This document shows positions 14,106-24,403 of a stretch of DNA of 57,898 nt, piece after piece; position 1 is the first letter of the stretch; every line of letters starts with the position of its first letter. Made by a program: the position numbers and the translations under genes. This DNA is from an uncultured delta proteobacterium. GTDB taxonomy: Bacteria > Desulfobacterota > Desulfobulbia > Desulfobulbales > Desulfocapsaceae. The stretch lies in the NCBI GenBank assembly GCA_903901335.1, contig CAIUQR010000006.1, positions 1 to 57,898 on the forward strand, given 5' to 3'. The notes below the pieces were generated by a model. It made no database searches, was not told the origin of the DNA, and saw only the letters and a program-made list of their open reading frames with translations.

Positions 14106-17100
14106 TTACGCCTTGGTGACATTGACCATGAGGCACTTATACTCAGGACAGAAAGTATTAGCGCAGCCCACGGCAATTGTCAGGAGATTGGTCGCATCGT
14201 TATCGGTTTTCTCCGGGTTGAACCAGCCGTAGTTACAGGGCATGCCCACCTGGTGAACGACCTTTCCTTCCACGGTAAACGGTGTCATGCGTTTGGTAAC
14301 CATGGCCACACATTTCACTTCACCCCGGATCGAGCTAACCTTGACCTTCTCACCATTCTTGATGCCGAGACTTCCAGCCAGTTTCTCGCTGATCTCGACA
14401 TAGGCCTCAGGCATTGCCTCAAGCAACCAGGGTTGCCAGCGGGTAAAACCGGAGCACCAATGCTCGGTAGCGGAATAGGTCGTACAGACATAGGGGAATT
14501 TCGCGTCGGCATTAGCCACCTTATCAAGATCGCTCTTGAAAACAGTCATAGCCGGATTGGTCAACTGGGCGGACATCGGGTTCTTGGCGAGCGGTCCCTC
14601 CAGCGGTTCATAGTGTTCCGCGAAGGGTCCTTCGACCATGCCCGGCCCAAACAGGGCGCCGACACCGTCCACCTTCATGATAAAGGGGTATTTGCCCTTT
14701 TCCTTGTCTGCCATCGGCGGCGCGGGGCCATCAGGGACATCGCCGACCCACTTGTCGCCGACCCACTCCAGGAGCTTCATCTTGGGGTTGTAGGGTTTGC
14801 CTTCCAGATCGCAGGAGGCGCGGTTGTAGATAATCCGCCGATTAACCGGCCAGGCGTATGCCCATTCAGCGAACAGACCAAGCCCGGTGGGATCTTCCTT
14901 GCCGCGTTTCTGCATCTTATTAAGACCCTTCTGATCGAAACTACCGCCCATGATCCAGTTGCCGCATGATGTGGAGCCATCCGCCATCAACTTAACGAAT
15001 GTAGGCACACATTCGCCCTTCTTGTTGACCTCCGGGGGAGTCTTGCCGGTAGGATCCTCGATTGTTACATCCTTTACGTATTGACCGTTAATCTGCTGAG
15101 CGACTTTCAGTGCATTAAACTTGCCGAATGCATCTTTGTAATCCCATTTCAGATTGAGGACCTGCTCCGGACACGCACCTCCTTCCTTCTGGTAGAGTTC
15201 ACGCACTGCATCCATGATCTTCATCGAGATGTCGCCATCCGAGAGCGCGTCGCCAGGCGGGTTGGCCGCCTTGTACCTCCATTGCACCAAGCGCCCGGAG
15301 TTACTCTGACTGCCTTCCTTTTCCATGCTCGCTGCAGCGGGCAGCAAGAAGACCTCGGTGTCTACTGTCTTCGGATCAACACCTGGTCCCTTCCAGAACG
15401 AGGCTGTCTCGTTGTCAAAGATATTGACATTGACCAGCCACTGCAGTTTCTGCAGGCCTTTCCTGACCTTGTTTGAATTGGGCGAACTGACCGCAATGTT
15501 GGAGCCGTAGGCGAAAAAGCCCTTCATCTTGCCGGCGTACATCTGATCGGTGGCATGCATGATGGAATAATGCTTACCGTCGTCTATCTTCGGCAGCCAG
15601 GAGTAACCGAATTCATTTTCCGGCGTTGCCTTATCTCCCCAGATGGCCTTCAGAAAACTGACCGAGTATTTCGGGTAGTTCTGATACCAGTTCACCGACA
15701 TCGGATCACTGGATTTGGGGGTGTTCTTCTCATTATATTTGGCCAGGGTATCGACGGAGCCGGAAGGCATCTTCAGATAGCCGGGCAGAATATTGTACAA
15801 AATGGCATGGTCGGTCGATCCTTGCACGTTCGGCTCACCGCGCAGGGCATTGATGCCGCCGCCGCAGACACCCATATTGCCTAAGAGCAGCTGGATGATC
15901 GACATAGCCCTGATGTTCTGGCTGCCGACGGTATGATGGGTCCAGCCCAGGGCATAACATTCGGTACCGGCCTTGTCTTTGGCGCCGGTGGCGCCGTACT
16001 CGTTGTAAACCTTGAGCAGGTTCTCCTTGGAAACCCCGGTGATCGAGGAGACCTTGTCCAGCGTATAGCGGTCATAATGCCTCTTCAAGACCTGATACAC
16101 ACAGTTGGGGTCCTGGAGGGTATAGTCACGCACAGGAATACCTTTTTCGTCTTTCTTGGTCGTCCAGGTATCCTTATTGTAACCTCGCTTCTCGGCATTA
16201 TAGCCGGAAAAAAGCCCATCATTGAAGGCATAATCGGGGTTAACTATCTGCGAGGCATTGGTATAATACTGGACATACTCTTCCTGGATCATGTTGTTGT
16301 CGATGATATGCTTGATCATCCCGCCCAGGAAGGCGATATCGGTTCCGGAACGCAACGGCACATGGTAGTCGCAACGGGCGGAAGTCCGGGTGAAACGCGG
16401 GTCAACATGGATGATCTTGGCGCCCCTATCCTTCGCGCGAAGGATCCACTTGAAGGCGATGGGGTGATTCTCGGCAGCATTGCTGCCCATGATCAGGATA
16501 CAGTCACTGTTCTTCAGGTCAATATAATGGTTCGTCATCGAACCCCGGCCAAACGACTCTCCCAGAGCCGCTACGGATGGGCTGTGTCAGACCCTGGCCT
16601 GGTGATCGATATAGACGAGCCCCATAGCCCGGCAGGCGACGCTCAACGTCCAGCACTCTTCGTTGCCGATATTGGAGGAGCCGTAGTGACCGATGCTCTC
16701 CACCCGGTTCACCAGTTGACCCTTGTCGTTGTTGATTTGGAAATCCGCGTCGCGGGTGTCTTTCACCAGACGGGCGATCCGTTGCAGGGTCCAGCTCCAG
16801 TCTTTTTCTTCCCATTTGTCGCTTTTAGGTGCCCGGTAGAGGACTTTGCGCAGACGGTGCTGGTTGGTCTCGGTCAAACCGAATATCCCGGCCCCTTTGG
16901 CGCAGAGCGACCCTTCATTGATCGGATGATCCGGATCCCCCTCGATATTGATGATCTTGCCGGTCAGCTTATCGGTGCTGCAGATCATCCCGCAACCGAC
17001 AGAGCAGTAGCAGCAGATGGTGGTCGTCTGCCTGGCTGTCCGGATCCGGTCCATCTTGCTGAGCTCTGCGGCATGCGCCTTCAGAGCGGTTAGATCCAGC

Positions 17101-17174
17101 CCGAGCGAGGATAGGGCTATACCCGATCCAATGGCCCCGGACATGGACAGAAATCTCCTTCTGGTGATTTTCAT
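14106..17174 (-). CDS. fdnG: FDH alpha subunit (periplasmic), selenocysteine
   Basis: The protein has 1022 residues, read through an in-frame TGA at 16587-16589 as selenocysteine 196, followed by His. This is the same position as in E. coli FdnG. A Tat signal (TRRRFLSMSG) starts the protein. The first [4Fe-4S] cluster uses CCYCSVGCGM and, further on, GSLCAKGAG. Molybdopterin-binding and C-terminal beta-barrel domains follow. It oxidises formate to CO2 at a Mo- or W-bis-pterin site. AAGGAG precedes the ATG. The tungstate transporter directly upstream suggests tungsten, but the sequence cannot decide the metal. Confidence 0.95.
16548..16589 (-). promoter_or_regulatory. Selenocysteine codon and bSECIS of FDH-1
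   Basis: TGA at 16587-16589 is followed 18 nt later by GCTCT (16568-16564), the place of the apical loop in bacterial SECIS hairpins. Flanking CCG-TAG-CGG and CCCA/TGGG complementarity supports a stem-loop. The spacing equals that of the other three UGA codons in this window. Confidence 0.8.
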
Positions 17175-17642
17175 ACGCGCTCCTTGTTGATTTTTCTATT
17201 TGACGGTCCATGAAAAAACAGCTGAACAGCACATCACGTCTTGAGGGTTTTTTACTGGCAAGGAATATGCTATTTCGTAACGGCTCCTAAATCCACAGAT
17301 TCACTCTTTCATAGTCGCACAAATATATAGGGATATAGCGCGTTGGATTTTGCGGGCAACACTTTTCCTAAAAAAAACTAATAACAACCAATTCGTACAG
17401 GAATAATTGCTATTTTAATATGTTATAAGGGAATTGATTACATGAACTGTAGGGAAATTGCCTACTGGCATGATCGCTGGGGACAGACTGCGAGGGAGGT
17501 CTTCATGACCGAATTTCATTTATTTACTATGCTCCTCTTGGGTTTGTGTCGGAAGATTTGCTCCATTTTTGCACAAGTCCCCCCTGCCTGAGATACCTGG
17601 ATGGATTCAACTCTTCAGGCCGCCGAATGAAAAGCGGTCAAT
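17175..17642 (-). promoter_or_regulatory. 468-bp upstream region of the FDH-1 operon
   Basis: No gene is supported here. The region is AT-rich near the FDH start, with AAGGAG before the ATG. It must hold the FDH-1 promoter and the end of the tup operon. I find no sigma-54 consensus, no clear terminator after tupC and no riboswitch that I can identify. Confidence 0.4.
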
Positions 17643-18665
17643 CTATTCAATTGTTATGGCTCTGTCATCAATAGAGAGAAATACCTTCTCGCCAATGAAG
17701 GGTCGGTTTTTTGCGTATTCCGACTGAGATAAAAAAATATGCACGGATATGTCGATATCGACCGTTATCCTGATACGCCCGTTCTCCGCCGCGATCATCA
17801 TCACCGTACCGGGAAGAAGATTTTCCCGGCCTGCGTCTGCCTCACGTTCTCTGATCAAAACGATATATTCCGGATTCAGAAAAAGGCGGACGATGACTGC
17901 TTTGGGGAGAGATTTTCCTGCCGGGACCGTTATCCGGATATCGTTCTGAAGCCTGCAGACCATCCGGTCTTCAACCTGCCCCAGTAGTGTTGCCGTAAAG
18001 ATATTATCACGAGGCAGACCTGAGAGCCTGCCATCCTTCAGAATCAGCGTATGCAGGGAGAGCCTGTGAGCCTGGGAATGGGAATGGGTGGCAAAAATGA
18101 TCGATATCTTTTGTTCCCTGTTGATCTTCTCCAGAATATCCAGGATAATCCCTGAATTTTCAACATCGACATTGGCCGTAGGTTCATCACACAGAAGAAC
18201 CTCGGGCTGGACAACTAAAGCCCGTGCCAGCGCAACCCTTTTAGTTTCCCCCCCCGAGAGCTTATGTGCTTCAGCATGAGAGAAATCCTGCATACCGACA
18301 AGCTCGAGAGCCTCTTCAATCAGGGGTTTTCGCCTTTTTCTCTCGATTTTTCTGACCGAAAGTCCAAACTCCAGGTTTTTCCAGACCGATCCGGTAAACA
18401 GAATCGGATACTGGTCAATCAGGACCACCTGACGCCGAAGTGGGAGCAACGACTTTTCAATATATCTGACTGGAGTCGAGCGGAATGTGATCATGCCGCT
18501 ATCGGGAATATCGAGAAAGGCAAGCAGGTGCAGAAGGGTGGTCTTCCCTGCCCCGTTCGGACCGATCAGGCTGTAAATCTGCCCTGAATGGATCGTAAGT
18601 GCCGGGATATCCAGGATGGTCCGCCCTTTGTGCACCCTGGTCAAGGCTTCGATTTTATACAGCAT
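17643..18665 (-). CDS. tupC: Tungstate ABC transporter ATP-binding protein
   Basis: The 340-residue protein has an ABC ATPase domain at 1-215: Walker A GPNGAGKTT near residue 35, signature LSGGETKRVALARAL, Walker B LLCDEPTANVD. A C-terminal TOBE-like part follows at about 225-340, which in Mo/W importers can bind oxyanion and down-regulate transport. Its start overlaps tupB by 11 bp. ModC and sulfate importers are alternatives, but the TupA partner decides for tungstate. Confidence 0.85.
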   Translation of the reverse strand: MLYKIEALTRVHKGRTILDIPALTIHSGQIYSLIGPNGAGKTTLLHLLAFLDIPDSGMITFRSTPVRYIEKSLLPLRRQVVLIDQYPILFTGSVWKNLEFGLSVRKIERKRRKPLIEEALELVGMQDFSHAEAHKLSGGETKRVALARALVVQPEVLLCDEPTANVDVENSGIILDILEKINREQKISIIFATHSHSQAHRLSLHTLILKDGRLSGLPRDNIFTATLLGQVEDRMVCRLQNDIRITVPAGKSLPKAVIVRLFLNPEYIVLIREREADAGRENLLPGTVMMIAAENGRIRITVDIDISVHIFLSQSEYAKNRPFIGEKVFLSIDDRAITIE

Positions 18666-19353
18666 CGGATCGCCCCTGGAACAGGTGGAACATCAGATTG
18701 ATGCCGAAGGCAAAACCCATCAGGATGAGTCCGAGGGCCACCGCCAGCACGAACTCACCCTTATCGTACTCAAGCGCCATAGCCGTGGTCATAGTCCGGG
18801 TAAAGCCCTTGGCATTACCGCCGAGCATCATGCTGATACCAATCTCGGCGATCACCCGGCCAAAGGCTGCAATCACCGCGGCAATGACGCCATACCGGGC
18901 CTCTTTGAATATGACCCAGGCCATCTGGTATTGATTCGCGCCAAGGGTCAAGGCTGTAATGCGATACCGTTTGTCGATCCTGTTGATCGCAGCGATGGTC
19001 AACGTGGTGATCACCGGCACGATCAGGATAATCTGGCCGATAATCATCGCCGTCTGGGTATAGAGAAGATCCAGCGAGCCGAGGATTCCCCGCCTGGAGA
19101 TGAAGGAATAGACGACCAGGCCGATAACCACAGTCGGCAACGCCAGCAGGGTATTGAGACATGTTATCGTCAGGCGTTTACCGGGAAATGACGTGAAGGC
19201 GACCACAAAGCCGAGCGGCAGACCGAAGATGGAAGCCAGAAGGGTTGCAATGCCGCTCACCTTCAGAGAGCAGCCAACGATCACAAGCAATTCATGATCA
19301 AAGGACAACACGAGCAGCAGGGCCGATCTGAAACTATCAATTAAAAGATCCAT
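18655..19353 (-). CDS. tupB: Tungstate ABC transporter permease
   Basis: The 232-residue integral membrane protein has about five hydrophobic helices. The ABC EAA loop is visible as ALTLGANQYQMAWVIFKEAR followed by GRVIAEIG. It forms the inner-membrane channel with the TupC ATPase. It follows tupA after 120 bp that contain a strong hairpin. Confidence 0.88.
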   Translation of the reverse strand: MDLLIDSFRSALLLVLSFDHELLVIVGCSLKVSGIATLLASIFGLPLGFVVAFTSFPGKRLTITCLNTLLALPTVVIGLVVYSFISRRGILGSLDLLYTQTAMIIGQIILIVPVITTLTIAAINRIDKRYRITALTLGANQYQMAWVIFKEARYGVIAAVIAAFGRVIAEIGISMMLGGNAKGFTRTMTTAMALEYDKGEFVLAVALGLILMGFAFGINLMFHLFQGRSDAV

Positions 19354-19391
19354 TCATCACAACAGGAAGGCATTTTTTGGTTCTCTGCAAA

Positions 19392-19430
19392 AGAGGAGCG
19401 CCGCGTTCCACGGGAACGTAGCGCTCCTCT
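19392..19430 (-). terminator. Intercistronic hairpin between tupA and tupB
   Basis: AGAGGAGCG pairs with CGCTCCTCT, and an inner arm pairs CGTTCC with GGAACG. On the minus strand it is followed by TTTTGC, a weak T tract. It probably acts as a partial terminator or 3' stabiliser that leaves more tupA mRNA than tupBC, as is common for binding-protein genes. Confidence 0.7.
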
Positions 19431-19473
19431 ACCGGTTTGGCTTGAATATTACCAAAAAAAAGTGATGATAGGT

Positions 19474-20370
19474 CTATTTTATTGCATCGGGGAAAAAGAG
19501 CTGTTTACCCTCTAGGAGGTATCCGGCGATTACTCCCTGGCCTCTGGCTGAGGTCAGCCAGGTTGCAAACTTCAGAGCCAGATCATACTGGACATTCGGA
19601 AATTTCTCGGGGTTGACGGGAATGACACCATACGGATTGGCAAGCAGCTCATCACCCTCAAACAAAATCTCTGCATCAACTGCCGGTTTCTTGCCAAATT
19701 TATAACTGATATATGTGCCGCGATCGGCCAGAGTATACGCCCGCTTTTCATCGGCAAAGGTGATGGTCTTTCCCATCCCCTGGCCTATCGAAATGTACCA
19801 GCTGTCCGAGTCCGCCGGTTTTTTGGAAGAGACTTTCACCTCTTTGCCGTCTTTGCTCAGGGTCAGGACATGATCTGTAAGGGCAATGCCGGCTGCCGCC
19901 CATATTTCCTGCTCCTTGGTGTGGGTGCCGCTATCATCGCCACGTGAGATAAACAGGGCTTTTGCTGCCGCGATTTTTTTTAAGGCCTCGGCGGAATCCT
20001 TTGATCCCCTGATGCCTGCAGGATCTGAAGCAGGACCGATAATGATAAAATCATTATGCATGACCGCATATCGTTTAGTACCATACCCTTTCTCGACAAA
20101 CTCCACCTCCCGGTCTTTGGCATGAACAAAGATCACATCGACATTGCCGTCCATGCCGTCACGGATGGCAGCCCCTGTTCCCTTGGCGATCACTTTCACC
20201 TTGATGCCTTCATCCTTTTCAAATGCAGGTAACAGCACATTGAGCAGGCCTGAAGACTCGGTACTGGTGGTGGTGGACATTTTCAGAACTTTATCATCGG
20301 CGGAAACAAAGGTGTTTGAAACCGAGAAAAAGAACAAAAGGCCTGCTAACGCAAACACGATTCTCGCCAT
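19474..20370 (-). CDS. tupA: Tungstate-binding periplasmic protein
   Basis: The 298-residue protein has a cleavable signal peptide (1-24, ending FVSA). The TupA hallmark TTTSTESSGLL follows directly, and GDDSGTHTKEQEIW lies in the middle. The family binds tungstate with very high affinity and discriminates against molybdate. AAGGAGTAAATACT precedes the ATG, which lies 5 bp after the regulator stop. Supply of tungsten fits the nearby FDHs. Confidence 0.9.
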   Translation of the reverse strand: MARIVFALAGLLFFFSVSNTFVSADDKVLKMSTTTSTESSGLLNVLLPAFEKDEGIKVKVIAKGTGAAIRDGMDGNVDVIFVHAKDREVEFVEKGYGTKRYAVMHNDFIIIGPASDPAGIRGSKDSAEALKKIAAAKALFISRGDDSGTHTKEQEIWAAAGIALTDHVLTLSKDGKEVKVSSKKPADSDSWYISIGQGMGKTITFADEKRAYTLADRGTYISYKFGKKPAVDAEILFEGDELLANPYGVIPVNPEKFPNVQYDLALKFATWLTSARGQGVIAGYLLEGKQLFFPDAIK

Positions 20371-20375
20371 AGTAT

Positions 20376-21311
20376 TTACTCCTTGTTTAAGTTATCTGGA
20401 AAAACCATCTTCCCGCAAAGTGAGAGATCATAGCCGACGAACGATTCCGCCAGCTGTTGAAACGATATGTCGTGCAGCAAGCCCATGAACTGCTGAATCC
20501 CCTGCTCAAAAAAGCGCTCCCGGGCAATGAGCAGATCAAACCGTTCCCAGCGAAGCGGCAGAAAATCGAGATTCAGGAGGCCTGCGACTGCCCGGATGGC
20601 GGGTCCCGCATCAGCCTTTCCGGCCAGAATCTCCAATCCCACATCGAGATGTCTGGAGACTTCATGGTGGTAACCGGCAATCGCATCTGTTGAAATATCA
20701 GATCTGGCGATTTCATAATCAAGCAAGAGACGGGTGCCTGTCCCGAGGGGACGATTGACGATTCGAACCTCCGGTCTTGCCAGATCGGCAATCGTCTGGA
20801 TATTTTTCGGGTTGCCCTTTTGCAGCAGGATGCCCTGCTCGCGCTTGCTGAAATTGACAAAGACCGGCGGACGGTCGAGTTCCCGCTGGGCGAAATCGAA
20901 ATTATACTCCTGCTTGTCATCCTGGAGCAGATGGCAGACTCCGATGTGACACAGCCCCCGGCGCAGACATTTCAATCCCCCCATGCTGCCGAGATTGGCA
21001 AAAAACGCAACGGTGCCGAACCCCTTCTTCTGAAAAAGCGACAGGGTCTGCTGAAAAAGCGGATCGTCGCTCCCGGCCAGGAGCAGCCTGCCGGTGTCCG
21101 ACGACATATCCAGCTCGGTCTGCCGATAGTTCAGGATATTCATCTCCAGCCATTCCTCAACGAGTCTCTGAGGAAACATCCATTTACCGGTGACCTTGGT
21201 CGCAGGCAGTCCCTTGTCATTGATCAGGGAATAGACCATCTTATCATTCACTTTCAGGAGTTTTGCGACCTCTTTGGTTGTCAGAAATGTATTTCTATAG
21301 AACTGGGTCAT
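20376..21311 (-). CDS. Excisionase-HTH / PBP-like regulator of the tup operon
   Basis: The 311-residue protein has an N-terminal excisionase-type helix-turn-helix (LTTKEVAKLLKVNDKMVYSL, wing KWMFPQRLVEEWL) and a PBP-like domain (PF12727 type) at about 80-300 with GSMGGLKCL, QKGNPKNIQTIADLA and NRPLGTGTRLLLD. The same domain is fused to MoeA at 39489. It is the first gene of the tup operon, so an oxyanion- or cofactor-sensing regulator of tungstate uptake is likely. ModE and the XerC-like TunR, both known Mo/W regulators, have different DNA-binding domains. Confidence 0.8.
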   Translation of the reverse strand: MTQFYRNTFLTTKEVAKLLKVNDKMVYSLINDKGLPATKVTGKWMFPQRLVEEWLEMNILNYRQTELDMSSDTGRLLLAGSDDPLFQQTLSLFQKKGFGTVAFFANLGSMGGLKCLRRGLCHIGVCHLLQDDKQEYNFDFAQRELDRPPVFVNFSKREQGILLQKGNPKNIQTIADLARPEVRIVNRPLGTGTRLLLDYEIARSDISTDAIAGYHHEVSRHLDVGLEILAGKADAGPAIRAVAGLLNLDFLPLRWERFDLLIARERFFEQGIQQFMGLLHDISFQQLAESFVGYDLSLCGKMVFPDNLNKE

Positions 21312-21347
21312 TGCAGTGCTTTCCTTCTGTTATCCGCGTAAGAGAGG

Positions 21348-21422
21348 ACAGATATTTGCCGGGATTTCCTACCCGCAGTTAGAACGGACATACCTATGAA
21401 AGCAGCTATTGTCAATATCTGT
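21348..21422. promoter_or_regulatory. Inverted half-sites around the tup promoter
   Basis: ACAGATATTTG (21348-21358) and CAATATCTGT (21413-21422) are inverted copies flanking the predicted promoter, 65 bp apart start to start. They are good candidates for operators of the excisionase-HTH regulator, with looping across the promoter. The assignment is inference. Confidence 0.45.
21387..21415 (-). promoter_or_regulatory. Sigma-70-type promoter of the tup operon
   Basis: On the minus strand TTGACA (21415-21410) is a perfect -35. It is separated by 17 bp from TATGTC (21392-21387), an acceptable -10. It points at the regulator gene, with about 70 bp of leader. Confidence 0.5.
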
Positions 21423-21464
21423 ATCTTGGATCCTTTAAACTCACCAGAAATGACCAGGAATTAC

Positions 21465-21510
21465 AAAAAAGGGTGCCCCGGCAAATGCATCATTGACTGC
21501 CGGAACACCC
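21465..21510 (-). terminator. Terminator of the cytoplasmic FDH gene
   Basis: GGGTG-TTCCGGCA pairs with TGCCGG-GG-CACCC and is followed by six T on the minus strand, 51 bp after the FDH stop. It separates that gene from the tup operon. Confidence 0.85.
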
Positions 21511-21560
21511 TCAAGAAGAATGGACCTGCCGGTAGACAGGTCTATGTGTTTTTAGTTGAA

Positions 21561-24245
21561 CTATTTTTCCAAGCGGACCGCGCAGACCTTCGCCTCCATG
21601 ATCTTACAGACCGGATCCATCGCATCATTGGTCAGCAGATTGGCTGCCGCCTCTTTGTAATGGAACGGAATAAAGACGACCTGCGGCGGAACAATCCCCG
21701 AAACGCGCGCCTTCAGATCAATCGTCCCCCGGCGCGAGGTGACTTTCAGATTCTCACCGTTTTTGATGCCAAGACCATCGGCATCAACGGGATTGATCTC
21801 GATATAGGCCTCGGGCGCAACCGCGTTCAAGCCAGCCGAACGCCTGGTCATCGTGCCGGTATGATAGTGGAAGAGTTCCCTGCCGGTCGTCAGCACAAAC
21901 GGATATTCCTTATCCGGAAGCTCGTTGGAAAGGATCTGCGGCACCTTCGCGAACAGGGCTTTTCCTCCTTCACGTGGGAAGGTATCCTTGAACAGAAAGT
22001 CGGTACCGGGATGATCCAGGCTCGGACACGGCCAACTCAGGCTCTCCTTCTCCAGGCGTTCGTAACTCATACCCGCTATACCCGGCCACAAAGAGGCAAC
22101 CTCGGCAAAGACTGCGGCTGCCTCGGGAGCTTTTCCGGCAGCTGCGCTTCCTTCCAGGCGTTTGGTGATCATGTCAATGATGATCAGATCATCTTTGGCC
22201 TGTCCCGGCGAGGCGATGGCCTTCCGGACCCTCTGGACCCGCCGTTCGGTGCTGGTGAACGTGCCGTTTTTCTCGGCAAACGACGAACTCGGCAGAACCA
22301 CATCGGCAAGCTCCGCAGTCTCGGTCAGGAAGATATCCTGCACAACCAGGAATTCCAGGCTGTTGAAGGCCTTCAGGGAATGGGTCGTGTTCGGGTCGGA
22401 CAAGGCTGGATTCTCACCGAAAACATACATTCCTTTTAAGCTGCCCGCGAGCATCGCGCCGGTCATCTCGGTTGCCGGCAGGCCCGGTTTATTGGAAAGC
22501 GCCGTTCCCCAGGCAGCCTCGAATTTCTTCTGCACATCCGGGTTGGCCACATTCTGATAGCCGGGATAGACATTGGGCAGACAGCCCATATCGCAGGCTC
22601 CCTGGACATTATTCTGTCCCCTGAGCGGGTTGACGCCGGCCGCCCTCTTGCCGACATTGCCGGTCAGCATGGCCAGATTGCCGACGGCATGGACGTTGTT
22701 GGTGCCCATGGAATGCTGGGTGATCCCCATCGCGTAATAGATGCCCGCATTCTTGGCTGAGCCGAAGATTCTGGCCGCCTTGCGGATATCCTCTGCCGGA
22801 ACACCGGTTACCTCTGCGCCGAATTCGGCAGTGAAAGGCTCCAGGGATTTTTTGAACTCCTCGAAGGCCTCGGTACGCTTGTTGATGAATTCCTTGTCTT
22901 CAAGTCCTTCTTCCAGAATAACATGCATGATCGCATTCAAGAGGACAGAATCCGTCCCTGGTTTGTGTCTGAGCCACAGCGCTGCGATTTTAACCAACGG
23001 GATCTTGCGGGGATCGGCGACAATCAGCTTGGCACCATTGGTCACCGCCTCCTTCATCCGCAGAGCGATAACAGGATGATTTTCCGTGGTATTGGAACCT
23101 ATGACCAGAAGAGCCTCATTCTCTGCAATCTCGGCCACTGAGTTTGTCATTGCGCCGGAACCGAATTTGGCGGCCAGACCGGCCACCGTTGCACTGTGTC
23201 AGTATCTGGCGCAGTGATCGACATTGTTGGTCCCGATGACCTTGCGGAAGAGTTTTTGAAACAGGTAGTTCTCCTCGTTGGTGCACCTGGCCGAGGCCAG
23301 CCCGCCCAGCGCATCCGGGCCGTGTTTCTCTTTGATCCCGTTCATCTTGGTGGTGATGAGACTCAGCGCCTCGTCCCAGGTGGCGGGCTCGAGCTTTCCG
23401 CCCTTTTCCCGTCTGATCAACGGGGTCGTCAATCTGTCGCCCCGGTTGATAAAGTCAAAGCCGAACCGGCCCTTGACACAGAGCCAGCCACGGTTATGGG
23501 ATGTGGCCTTGGCAGAGACCCGGATTACCTTGTCGGCATGGGAATGCAGGGTAATGTTGCAGCCGCAGCCGCAATAGGTACAGGTCGAGTCGGTCAGCTT
23601 GACACCCTCCTGCCGCGGCAGCCCGGCCCACATCTTGCCGGAAAGCGCGCCTGTCGGACAGATGGAAACACACTGGCCACAGAACTCGCAGTTCAGCTCC
23701 CTCTCGAACGGAGGGCAGATCTTGGACTCGAACCCCCGGTTCACATAGCCGATGGCTCCAACCCCCTCCACCTCATCGCAGACCCGGACACAGAGTCCGC
23801 ACATCACACATTTATTCTGCTCCCTCATGATGAAGGGATTTTCATCGATACGGTTATGGTCGCGCATCTCGCCCTGAAAGCGGTTTTCACGGATATCATA
23901 GAGGTAGGCAAGCTCCTGCAGGGTGCAATCTCCCGATTTGATGCAGACCATACAGTCGTTGGGATGATCGGACAGGAGAAGTTCGATGGTTGTGCGACGC
24001 AGTCTGTAGAGCAGGTCGCTGTTGGTCTTCACCACCATATTGGCCGCGGCCGGGGTTGTACACGAGGTGACCGGCTTCGGAAATCCTGCGATCTCGACGA
24101 TGCACAGACGGCAGGCCCCATAGGGTTTCAGCCGGGAATCATAGCAGAGCGTCGGGATATCGATATCAAGCTTCCGGGCGGCTTCCAGGACGGTCGTCCC
24201 TTCCGGCACCTCTATGGTTTTGTCATCAATTGTCAGGCTGATCAT
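21561..24245 (-). CDS. fdhA: Cytoplasmic FDH catalytic subunit (NuoG-like N-terminus), selenocysteine
   Basis: The protein has 894 residues with TGA at 23199-23201 read as selenocysteine 349 (CARY-U-HSATVAG). The N-terminus is NuoG-like: a [2Fe-2S] domain (CRLCIVEI), a His/Cys cluster region (DCMVCIKSGDC) and two ferredoxin clusters (CVMCGLCVRVC, CEFCGQCVSIC). A CTYCGCGC cluster and the pterin domains follow. There is no Tat signal. Length and layout match NAD(P)- or hydrogenase-linked FDHs such as Moorella FdhA. AAGGAG lies inside the last codons of the ferredoxin remnant upstream. The usual NuoF-type partner is not intact. Confidence 0.93.
23160..23201 (-). promoter_or_regulatory. Selenocysteine codon and bSECIS of the cytoplasmic FDH
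   Basis: After TGA, 18 nt precede GGTCT (23180-23176), which is closed by GGTGGCC/GGCCGCC, a 7-bp stem with one wobble pair. Loop and spacing equal those I remember for the E. coli fdhF SECIS. Confidence 0.85.
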
Positions 24246-24250
24246 GATCG

Positions 24251-24403
24251 TTACTCCTTCAAAACTGTGCTGAATTTGCAGGCGTCGAAACAGTACCCAT
24301 ATTTACTGCATACCGATGAATCGATATGATGGGATTTCTTTTTCTCACCCGTGACGGCGCCCGCGAAACATGCCTTGGGGCACATGCCGCAGCCGCGACA
24401 CAT
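24251..24403 (-). pseudogene. Ferredoxin-domain remnant of a NuoF-type FDH beta subunit
   Basis: A 50-codon frame from ATG 24403 ends 5 bp before the FDH gene. It encodes CRGCGMCPKAC, then GAVTGEKKKSHHID, then CSKYGYCFDACKF. This is the C-terminal 2x[4Fe-4S] tail of NuoF/HndC-like diaphorase subunits. The second cluster has Tyr in place of one Cys, and CF replaces the usual CP. An in-frame stop and no NuoF body lie upstream. It is most simply the stump of a deleted beta subunit kept because its end carries the FDH ribosome site. A small functional ferredoxin is the alternative. Confidence 0.7.

Noticed and set aside
16587..16589. Nonsense mutation or pseudogene split of FDH alpha (also at 23199, 31004)
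   Set aside because: Each TGA sits at the family selenocysteine position, is followed by His and a SECIS-like loop at the same 18-nt spacing, and both halves are intact.
15933..17093. Long plus-strand frame (386 codons) opposite FDH-1 alpha; similar long antisense frames at 14055-14969, 30503-31810, 39729-40865 and 45926-47641
   Set aside because: They are shadows of GC-rich genes on the other strand, with no recognisable domains and Arg/Gly/Asp-biased composition.
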